Position numbers and translations under genes: made by a program
In this document: one piece after another, positions 31,487-39,600 of the stretch
Numbering within the stretch: the first letter of the stretch is position 1
Layout of the letters: each line of letters opens with the position of its first letter
Notes under the pieces: generated by a model
The model's database searches: none
What the model saw: only the letters and a program-made list of their open reading frames with translations
What the model was told of the DNA's origin: nothing
NCBI RefSeq assembly: GCF_014640315.1
Contig: NZ_BMGS01000005.1
Coordinates: 1 to 64,000 of the forward strand
Reading direction: 5' to 3'
Source: Hymenobacter glacieicola
GTDB taxonomy: Bacteria; Bacteroidota; Bacteroidia; Cytophagales; Hymenobacteraceae
DNA length: 64,000 nucleotides

Positions 31487-32707
31487 ATGCTGCACCTGCC
31501 ATCCGTTCGTTTCTGCTCTGTGCTGCCCATCCCGATTTACGACCAGAAGTCCCGCATCAAGCTCGTAATTGTAGGCGTAGCCCTGCTGATTGGGGCGGCT
31601 ACGGTTATTTATACCAACCTGCTGGTGCAGCGCCTCTCGGAGCGGGAGCAGAAGCAGATTGACCTCTACGCCAAAACCCAGCGCTACCTCATCAATACCG
31701 AAGAAGAATCAAACGTATCCTTCCTCTACGATGAAATTATTGAGGCCAACACCACCATTCCTGTCATCTGGGCCGATGACAGCGGCTACCCCCTGGATGC
31801 CCAGAACCTGCCCGTCCCGAAAGGCCTAAGCGAAACGGCCCGCGTGTCCTACCTGCAGCAGGAAATGCTAAAGATGAAGGAGCAGCACCCGCCTATCGTC
31901 ATTGAAATTGGGGGCGGAGTGCGCAACTTCATTTACTATAAGGAGTCGTCGCTCTTGACGCAGCTGCGGTTTTACCCGCTGGTGCAGTTGGCCATTATCG
32001 GCTGCCTGGGCGTTATTGCCTACTTCGCGTTTAGCTACTCCCGCCGGGCCGAGCAAAACCGCGTGTGGGTGGGCCTGGCCAAGGAAACGGCCCACCAGCT
32101 GGGCACCCCGCTCAGCAGCTTGGTGGGCTGGCAGGCCTATTTGCGCGAGTCGGAACGCTTTAGGGGTGAGCCCATTGTGGAGGAGCTGGGCAAGGACATC
32201 CGGCGGCTGGAAATCATTACGGAACGGTTCAGCAACATCGGTTCCGTGCCCGTGCTCAAAGACGAGAACATCCTGCGCGTAACCCAGAACGCCATTAGCT
32301 ACCTGCAAAGCCGGGTGTCGAGAAAGGTGAGCTTCGAAATAAAAACCGACCTGCCCACCGATACGCCCGCCCAGGTCAACATACCGCTCTTCGACTGGGT
32401 AATCGAGAACATCTGCAAAAACGCCGTGGACGCCATGGACGGCAGGGGCAGCATCACCATTCACCTGCGCCGCCCGGTGCGCAATAAGTCCCAGATTGCC
32501 ATCGACATCACCGATACCGGCAAGGGCATCCCGAAAAGCAAGCTCGAAAGCGTGTTTCTACCCGGCTATACCACCAAGAAACGCGGCTGGGGCCTGGGGT
32601 TGGCCCTGGCCAAGCGCATTATTGAAAACTACCACAAAGGCCGCCTCTTCGTGAAGTGGAGCGAGGTAGGCCGCGGCACTACCTTCCGGGTAATTCTGAA
32701 CGGGTAG
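31487..32707 (+). CDS. Orphan sensor histidine kinase
   Basis: A 406-residue membrane kinase. Two membrane spans, about residues 25-45 and 165-185, hold a periplasmic sensor domain of about 120 residues. The dimerisation and phosphotransfer helix has 'GLAKETAHQLGTPLSSLVGW' (His at the E-T-A-H-Q-L-G-T-P motif, about residue 205), and the ATPase part shows the N-box 'VIENICKNAVDAM', G1 'DITDTGKGIP', and G2 'GWGLGLALAKRI'. Histidine kinases of this E-x-A-H-Q-L-G-T-P type are common in Bacteroidota. No response regulator lies nearby, so its partner is encoded elsewhere. A TATCTTCG at 31463-31470 could be its promoter, near consensus. The first 24 codons are not conserved in style and the start could be later. 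Confidence 0.85.
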   Translation: MLHLPSVRFCSVLPIPIYDQKSRIKLVIVGVALLIGAATVIYTNLLVQRLSEREQKQIDLYAKTQRYLINTEEESNVSFLYDEIIEANTTIPVIWADDSGYPLDAQNLPVPKGLSETARVSYLQQEMLKMKEQHPPIVIEIGGGVRNFIYYKESSLLTQLRFYPLVQLAIIGCLGVIAYFAFSYSRRAEQNRVWVGLAKETAHQLGTPLSSLVGWQAYLRESERFRGEPIVEELGKDIRRLEIITERFSNIGSVPVLKDENILRVTQNAISYLQSRVSRKVSFEIKTDLPTDTPAQVNIPLFDWVIENICKNAVDAMDGRGSITIHLRRPVRNKSQIAIDITDTGKGIPKSKLESVFLPGYTTKKRGWGLGLALAKRIIENYHKGRLFVKWSEVGRGTTFRVILNG

Positions 32708-32731
32708 GGTAGCGGCTCGCCAGCCGGAGGG

Positions 32732-33862
32732 CTAGTTGCTTTGCTCAGTTTTCCGCTCCTGCGTGGTAACGTCTTTCGCCCCTTCCCGGACCTTTTTCAC
32801 CTCTGCACGATTGGTGATTTCCACGTAGCTATTGCCGCGCACGGGCTTGCCGTGGTGGGTGCCTTCTACCCGGCACATGCCTTCCCAATAATGCATTTTG
32901 ATGCCCGCGAATAGCTTGAGCGTCAACTCCTGATCCTGCATGACGGGCGTGATGGTCAGGTCGTAGCCCTGGCTGGGGATGCGCAGGCGCCACTTGCTGG
33001 GGTAGCGCAGCCGGGAGTGCGGGCTGGTCCAGTAGGCCAGGGGCTCCAGCTGAAAGTCGGTTTGGTCGAGGTGCGTATTCTGGGCTTGTGCTCCGTAGTG
33101 GGAGCCGCCTCCAATGCTTTGCCCGGTGGCCTTGTTGTAGAGCTGGTAGGCCATAATTTCCTCCCGGGGCTCGTCGAGCTGAATGCTAAACCAGTCCCAG
33201 CCCAGGTCCTTGGTGGTTACACTGTTGCAATTCCACTGCCGGTCGTACCACAGCTCGCCCTCTACCTGCCGGACTTTGCCATTGATTTCAACCGAGCCGC
33301 TGGCTTGCAGGCGCGGGTAACTGTAGTAGCCAGCCGTAGCCGTAGGGCCGTAGTGCTCGTAGCCGGTGCCGCCGTGCAGTAGGATGGGCTTGGTGGGGGT
33401 AGTCGTCAGGTCGATGGCGTGGCCGGTGTGCGCGGCCATGCGGGCCCGCAGGCGGTAGCGGCCTTCTTGCCCGCTGAGCGTCCAGCGCTGGGCCTGTTTC
33501 TGCATGCTCAGGTTCAGCGGCAGGGTTGGGGCCAGCAGTTGGGGCAGGCGCTCCACCTTATAGTCGTAGCGAAACTGCTGCTGCTGCGGATCGGTAAGGG
33601 CAAAGTTGACCATCTGCCAGTCCTTCTGGCCGGTGAGGTTAAAGTGGAAGAATACGTACTCCACCCCGAACGTCTCGCCGGTGGCCTTGTCGCGCAGGTG
33701 GCCCGTGAAGTACCACCATTCCAGGGAGTTCTGTTTATGCACGGCCTCTTCTTGGGGCAGTTGGGCCCGCTCCGTAAATACGTCGTGCTTATTCGTGGGC
33801 TTGAGGGCGCAGCCGGAGGTGGTTACTAACAGGAGAAGGGTAGCGAGCAGCAAATTCTTCAT
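32732..33862 (-). CDS. CrtC/AttH-like lipocalin-type lipoprotein
   Basis: A 376-residue exported lipoprotein (signal with lipobox TSGC, Cys 18). The mature part shows the CrtC/AttH fold: 'NSLEWWYFTGHLRDKATGETFGVEYVFFHFNL' (the 'E-W-W-Y' motif), then 'GYYSYPRLQASG' and 'GELWYDRQWNCNS' and 'GWDWFSIQLDE', typical of carotenoid 1,2-hydratase and AttH-type proteins (PF07143). No carotenoid genes are near, so an alternative small hydrophobic-ligand role at the outer membrane is plausible. The function of the Bacteroidota members is not known to me. Convergent with the kinase gene. Confidence 0.78.
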   Translation of the reverse strand: MKNLLLATLLLLVTTSGCALKPTNKHDVFTERAQLPQEEAVHKQNSLEWWYFTGHLRDKATGETFGVEYVFFHFNLTGQKDWQMVNFALTDPQQQQFRYDYKVERLPQLLAPTLPLNLSMQKQAQRWTLSGQEGRYRLRARMAAHTGHAIDLTTTPTKPILLHGGTGYEHYGPTATAGYYSYPRLQASGSVEINGKVRQVEGELWYDRQWNCNSVTTKDLGWDWFSIQLDEPREEIMAYQLYNKATGQSIGGGSHYGAQAQNTHLDQTDFQLEPLAYWTSPHSRLRYPSKWRLRIPSQGYDLTITPVMQDQELTLKLFAGIKMHYWEGMCRVEGTHHGKPVRGNSYVEITNRAEVKKVREGAKDVTTQERKTEQSN

Positions 33863-33915
33863 ACCCCGGCATAAGGTTTTTCGGGGCCGAAAGGTTTGGC
33901 TGCCGGCACGTTTTG

Positions 33916-34620
33916 CTACCGCTGAAGCAGCTGAGTCAGGCGCTGCCAGAGGCCACGCGGGGTGTACCAGTGGGGCGCGTACATCAATCCCATGACCGTG
34001 TAGTCCATAGTAAGCTCAACAGTGACGGCGCTTGTGCCCGAGCTTGGTTGAACGGTTACCTGCCGGGGCTCGAATCCAATGCTGCTAAATAGTAGCACAA
34101 TGGGTTGATTGGTAGCGGGTAGTGACAGGGCAAAGCTTCCGTCTGGGCCAGTGCTTACTCCAGTAGTAGTGCCTTGCACGAGCACCGTGACGCCAGGCAG
34201 ATGAGTGCCAGCCGCATCAGTAACCCAGCCGCTGATGATGGTTTGCGGTACTAACAAGTCAGCCGTAATCGGCAACATTCCCATGGTAATGCGTTGCTCT
34301 ACCGGCGCGTTTTTGGTTTGAGCCGCTACCGGCGCCGCGGCTACGCCCACGCTCAGCACGGCCAGCGCGGCCCCTATCTGCCACCACCGGGTAGCCATAG
34401 CCGGAGCGCGCAGCGGCCGATTCAGCTGGTGCCCCGTGAAACGCCCGCAGGTAGTACCCTTGGCCTGACTCAGATAGGCTAGCAACTCGGCATCCGACAT
34501 GCGGGTGAAATCCACGACTACCTTGCTACAGGCGGCGCAGTGGCGGCCCTGGGCGGCGGGCGTCATGGCGGCCCAGCTTTCGTGGCAGGGCTGCGGAACG
34601 GTTAGGATGGGGCGGGGCAT
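33916..34620 (-). CDS. Membrane protein: Cys-rich N-terminus plus carboxypeptidase-regulatory domain
   Basis: A 234-residue protein. Residues 11-70 hold a cysteine cluster (C12-H, 'RHCAACSK', 'TTCGRF') like a zinc-ribbon or anti-sigma type domain; the segment 'CHESWAAMTPAAQGRHCAAC' lies before a membrane helix (about residues 85-107, 'WWQIGAALAVLSVGVAAA'). After it comes a secreted CarboxypepD-regulatory-like beta domain ('ISGWVTDAAGTHLPGVTVLVQGTT', 'GSFALSLPATNQPIVLLFSSIGFEPRQVTV'). The Cys-rich part would be cytoplasmic and the beta domain periplasmic. This arrangement suggests sensing or coupling across the membrane. ATG 34620 is used. Function unknown. It lies 53 bases upstream of the lipoprotein gene on the same strand. 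Confidence 0.65.
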   Translation of the reverse strand: MPRPILTVPQPCHESWAAMTPAAQGRHCAACSKVVVDFTRMSDAELLAYLSQAKGTTCGRFTGHQLNRPLRAPAMATRWWQIGAALAVLSVGVAAAPVAAQTKNAPVEQRITMGMLPITADLLVPQTIISGWVTDAAGTHLPGVTVLVQGTTTGVSTGPDGSFALSLPATNQPIVLLFSSIGFEPRQVTVQPSSGTSAVTVELTMDYTVMGLMYAPHWYTPRGLWQRLTQLLQR

Positions 34621-34814
34621 AAGCGTAGAAAATAGCGGTTTATCTGGTTGATGCCGCGCCCGGCTACATTCCATAGTGTACCACCAATTTTTCTTGGGTA
34701 GGACGCGGCCACTGCACCTTGTTTCAGGGTAGCTGAAGTAGTGGCGCGGGCTCCTGGCGTGCAGCCCCGCGCATTATTCTGTATCTTTTGCCCCCTTAAC
34801 CTCTCACTACGGCC

Positions 34815-36593
34815 TTGTCTACACCTCTTCCGCCCTCGCGCCTCAGCGGCCTGTTTCGCCGCAAAAGCCTGACTGATATTCTGCACAACCCGCCCGCCGA
34901 TGCCGAAGGTCACGGACCCGGCGAAAGCGGGGGGCTGGCCCGGCACCTAACCGTGCGCGACCTGACGGCCCTGGGCATTGCCGCCGTCATTGGGGCGGGC
35001 ATCTTCAGCACCATCGGCAACGCCTCCCACGACGGCGGACCGGCCGTGTCGCTGCTGTTCGTGTTTACGGCCATTGCCTGCGCCTTCTCGGCTTTGTGCT
35101 ACGCCCAGTTTGCGGCTACCATTCCCGTGAGCGGCTCGGCCTACACCTATGCCTACGCCTCCTTCGGGGAGCTGGCCGCCTGGATTATCGGCTGGGCCCT
35201 GATTATGGAGTACGCCGTGGGCAACATCGTGGTGGCCATATCCTGGTCCGATTACTTTACCGGGCTGCTCGACGGCATTGGGGTGCATATCCCGAGCTAC
35301 CTCACCATGGGCATGCAAAGCGCCCACAAGCACTACACTGAGGTACTGGCCCTGATGCAGGCCGGCAAGCCGCTGGCCGAAGCCTCCCCGGCTCAACTGG
35401 CTGGCTACCAAACCTGGGCCTCGGCCCCCGAGCTGTTCGGCGGTTTGCGCCTGGTGATTGACTTGCCCGCCGGCCTGATTACCCTGCTGATTACGGCCAT
35501 TGTTTACATCGGCATCAAGGAATCCAAGAATGCCTCCAACCTGCTGGTGCTGCTGAAGCTGATTGTGGTGGCCACTGTTATTGGCGTGGGCGTTTTCTAC
35601 GTGCAGCCCGGCAACTGGACTCCTTTCGCCCCGAACGGGGTAGGTGGGGTGCTGAAGGGCGTGTCGGCCGTGTTTTTTGCCTACATCGGTTTCGATGCCA
35701 TCAGCACGACGGCTGAGGAGTGCAAAAATCCCCAGCGCGACCTGCCCCGGGCCATGATTTACGCCCTCATTATCTGCACCGTGCTCTACGTTATTATCAC
35801 GCTGGTACTCACCGGTATGGTATCCTACAAGGAGCTGGGCGTGGGCGACCCGCTGGCCTTTGTGTTCCAGAAAGTGGGGTTGAATTGGCTGGCCGGGGTG
35901 GTGGCCGTGTCGGCGGTGTTTGCCATGGCCTCCGTGCTGCTCGTGTTCCAGATTGGGCAGCCCCGCATCTGGATGACCATGAGCCGCGACGGGCTGCTGC
36001 CGCCGGTGTTTGCCAAGGTGCACCCCAAGTTTCACACGCCCTCGTTCAGTACCATTGTCACGGGTTTCTTCGTGGGCGTGCCGGCCCTGCTGCTGAACAT
36101 GGACCTGGTAATTGACCTGACGAGCATCGGGACCTTGTTTGCCTTTGCGCTGGTGTGCGGGGGCATCCTTATCATTGACCCCCACGGCCAAAGCGAGGCC
36201 CGTTTCAAGGTGCCCTACATCAATGGGCAGTTTCTGGTGCCCTTGGTTATGCTCGTGGGGCTGGGCTTGCTGTTCGTGTATAACCAGGAGGGGCTCCGCG
36301 CCTTCGGCAGCGCCGTGCGCGGCGAAGGAGGCTACGAGGAGTTCCGCCACTACATCCCGATGCTGGTGTTTATTGGGTTCTGCCTCGGGCTGGCCTGGTT
36401 GTCCTTCCGCAAGCGCCTCTCCCTGCTGCCTACCCTGGGCCTGCTCACCAATCTCTACCTGATGACCCAGCTGGGCATCAACAACTGGCTGCTGTTCTTC
36501 GGCTGGCTCGTTATTGGCCTAGCCCTTTACTTCAACTACGGCTTCAAGCACAGCCGATTGGGGCTGAAAAAAGTAGCTGCCGTGAGCCAGTAG
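34815..36593 (+). CDS. Amino acid permease, APC superfamily (CAT-like)
   Basis: A 592-residue permease with about 14 membrane helices. The opening 'HLTVRDLTALGIAAVIGAGIFSTIGNAS' holds the G-x-G-I-F substrate loop of helix 1 of APC transporters, and 'GFDAISTTAEECKNPQRDLPRAMI' is the conserved helix 6-7 stretch of the cationic amino-acid (CAT) group. It likely takes up amino acids by proton symport. A large insert at residues 160-210 between helices is typical of the bacterial CAT-like members. The start is a TTG at 34815; the protein has a 45-residue cytoplasmic N-terminus. A terminator follows the stop. Confidence 0.9.
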   Translation: MSTPLPPSRLSGLFRRKSLTDILHNPPADAEGHGPGESGGLARHLTVRDLTALGIAAVIGAGIFSTIGNASHDGGPAVSLLFVFTAIACAFSALCYAQFAATIPVSGSAYTYAYASFGELAAWIIGWALIMEYAVGNIVVAISWSDYFTGLLDGIGVHIPSYLTMGMQSAHKHYTEVLALMQAGKPLAEASPAQLAGYQTWASAPELFGGLRLVIDLPAGLITLLITAIVYIGIKESKNASNLLVLLKLIVVATVIGVGVFYVQPGNWTPFAPNGVGGVLKGVSAVFFAYIGFDAISTTAEECKNPQRDLPRAMIYALIICTVLYVIITLVLTGMVSYKELGVGDPLAFVFQKVGLNWLAGVVAVSAVFAMASVLLVFQIGQPRIWMTMSRDGLLPPVFAKVHPKFHTPSFSTIVTGFFVGVPALLLNMDLVIDLTSIGTLFAFALVCGGILIIDPHGQSEARFKVPYINGQFLVPLVMLVGLGLLFVYNQEGLRAFGSAVRGEGGYEEFRHYIPMLVFIGFCLGLAWLSFRKRLSLLPTLGLLTNLYLMTQLGINNWLLFFGWLVIGLALYFNYGFKHSRLGLKKVAAVSQ

Positions 36594-36620
36594 ATTCTGC
36601 CGTCGTCCGGTACCTTTCCT

Positions 36621-36649
36621 AACCCGTCGGCGCTGGCAGCCGGCGGGTT
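36621..36649 (+). terminator. Terminator after the amino acid permease
   Basis: An 11-bp stem with one G-T pair (36621-36631 with 36639-36649), followed by ttttgtgtgt, 28 bases after the stop. Confidence 0.78.
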
Positions 36650-36699
36650 TTGTGTGTCTGCCACTTTTCGTCTGATCGGTTTTTGTTTCTCTGTACGCT

Positions 36700-39600
36700 A
36701 TGTCGGCTGCTGATACCGCTACCTCGCTGGCCGCGCGCCTGGAAGCTTCCCGCCAGGAGCTCCTGGACCTGGGCCTGCGCAACCCCCTGCTCAACTTCCG
36801 GGCCTCGCCGGCCCGGGGCGTAACGGTAGCGCGCGAGGAGTCGGGGGCGGTATACGAGGTGCTGGTACGCCAAGGCAAAACCATGTATTTCCAGGGCGCG
36901 CCGGGCTCCCGAAAAACCCTAAAGTCCCCGGATTCAGTGCAGTACATGAGCGGCTTTACGCACCTGGAAGCCGCCGAAGCCGGAGTAAGCGCCACGGAAG
37001 CCCAAGCCCGCCGCGACGAATATTATCAGGCCGCTCAGGAGCCGGTGCCCCTACCGGCGGAACTCCCGGCGGCGGAGCAGGCCGCCCTGCTCACGGATAA
37101 TAAGCTGCAAACCGACGACCCGGTAGATAAACTGGAGGCCCGGCTGCTTAACACCTACTACACCGCCCGCACCAGTCTGGAAGAAACGAGGGTGAATATT
37201 CTGTACCTGGCGCTGGGCCAGCTCACCTGGTACGAGGCGGAAAGCAGCCCGGAACCCCGCCACGCGCCCCTGCTGCTGGTGCCCGTGCTGCTGGAGCGCG
37301 GCACTGCTGCCGAGCGGTTCCGCCTGCGCCACACCGGCGCCGATGTGGAAGGCAACCTCTCGTTGCAGGCCAAGCTGCGGGCCAGCTTCGGGGTAGCGCT
37401 GCCCCTGCCCGAAGCCGAAGACGACCTGCACCCGGCCGAGTATTTTGCCAGCGTAAGCCGCGCCATTGGTGGCCTGCCGCGCTGGCAGATGCACCCCAAT
37501 ACTATCGTGCTGGGCTTCTTCTCCTTCGGTAAGTTCATGCTCTACCGCGACCTGGACCCCGCCCTCTGGCCCACCGACGCCCCCCTGCTCAACCACCCGG
37601 CCATTGCCGCCCTGCTGGGCCCCGACACGGGTTTCCGGGAAGCCGCGACTACCCTCAGCGACACGGCCTTTCTTGACACCGAAAGCCCGGCCCACGAGCT
37701 GCACCAGGTACTGGACGCCGACTCCTCTCAGCTGCTGGCCCTGCTGGCCGTGCACGAAGGTCGCAACCTGGTTATTCAGGGGCCGCCCGGCACGGGCAAG
37801 TCGCAAACCATTGCCAACCTGCTGGCCGAAGCCATTGGGGCGGGTAAAAAAGTGCTGTTCGTGGCCGAGAAAATGGCCGCCCTGGAAGTGGTAAAGCGCC
37901 GCCTCGACACCCTGGGCCTGGGCGCGGCCTGCCTGGAGCTGCACAGCCACAAAGCCAACAAAAAAGCCCTGCACGATGAGCTGAAGCAGACCTTAAGCCT
38001 CGGCCGACCCGCTACGGCGGCGCTGGTAGCCGACCAGATGACCCTGTTGCCCCGCTACCGCGCCGCCCTCAACGACTACGCCCTGGCCGTGAATGCTCCG
38101 CTGGGTTGCAGCCGTCGCACCGCCCAGCAGGTAGTAGGCGAGCTGGCCCGCCTGAATGAGACGCGGGGGCCGGTAGAACTGCCCCGGCTCGTGCTTCCGC
38201 GCCTACCCGAGTGGACCGATGCCGACGCCGCCCACGCCGAAACCCTGGCCGCGCGCCTGCAGGCTACCCTGCAAAAAGTCGGGCGGCCAAAAGACCTGCT
38301 GTTCTGGGGTAGCGAACTGACGGTGCTACTACCCGCCGGGCAGGAGCAGCTGGCGCAGCGCCTGCAAGAAGCCCGAGAGGCAGTAACTACCCTGCAGAGT
38401 GCTGCCGAGGCGCTAGCTGAGCACCTTGGCCAGCAACCCGTTCCCGCTGACCGCGCCGCCGCCGAAGCCTTGCTGCCCGCCGCCCGCCACGCCCTGCTGG
38501 CTCCTGGCCTGGCTGAAGCTGCCGTAGCTGACAAAAGCTGGCAGGAACGGGCCAGCCGCATCAATGAAGTTCTGGAAGCCGGGGCGGCCTACGCCCGCCT
38601 GCGTCAGCAGTACGAGCCCCTGCTGCTACCCGAGGCCTGGGGGCAGCAACTGCTTTCGGAGCGGGCCGCCTTCCTGAGCTACGCAGGCAAGTGGTGGAAA
38701 TTCCTGAACAGTGACTACCGCAAGGCCAAGAAGCGCCTGCAAAGCCTCTGGCGCGGTCCGCTGCCCCCCGAAGCGGATGCGGTAATCAGCACCATCGACG
38801 CCATTCACGAAACCGCTCGCCACGAGCAGCTTCTTACGGAAGCCAGCGGCCAGATGCGGGGTTTGTTTGGCAATGCGTGGCAGGGCCTGCGCTCGGAGTG
38901 GTCGGCGTTGGCGAAAACGCACGAGTACCTGTTCCGCACCCACCAGCGCATCAGCCGCAAGGAGCTGCCAGCGGCCTTGCTCGCCTACCTGACCCAGCCG
39001 CCAGAACGTGAAACCTTAACCGCCCGGCTGGCTTCTCTCGAAGCTGCCCTGGCCCGGCACCGCAGCGCCCTGCAGGCCCTGGTTGATGCACTGCAACTCA
39101 ACGAAGCCCGCCGGTTTGGCCCAAGCGGCCGCCTGCAGTTTCAACTCTTCGCCGCCCAGCTGGCCACGCTGGCCGCCTGGCAGGCGGACTTGCCGGCCCT
39201 GCGCCTCACCACCGAATGGAACAACGTGGCGGCCGCCGTGCACGCCGAAGGGTTGCCGGAGCTGCTCCTGCTTGCTGAGCGCTGGGAGCCGGCCGCCCAC
39301 CACCTGGTAGCGGCTGTGCGCCAAACGTGGCTGGAATACCTGCAGAAGCTGGCCTACGAGCAGTACCCGGCCCTGCGGCAGTTTGAGCGCGCCAGCCACG
39401 AGGAAATGGCCGTCCGCTTCCGTCAGGCCGACCGGGACTCGCTCTACCACAACCGGGTGCGGGCCATGCAGCAGCACTTCGAGCAGCTACCCAACCAGCA
39501 AGCCGGCGGCCAGATGCTGCTTTTGCGCAACGAATTCGCCAAGAAAGCCCGCCACCTACCCCTGCGCAAGCTTATGCAGCAAGCCGGGCGGGCAGTGCAG

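Noticed and set aside
34947..36350. 467-residue minus-strand open frame opposite the amino acid permease
   Set aside because: It is rich in Gly, His and Gln, lacks family features and is the shadow of a GC-rich coding gene.
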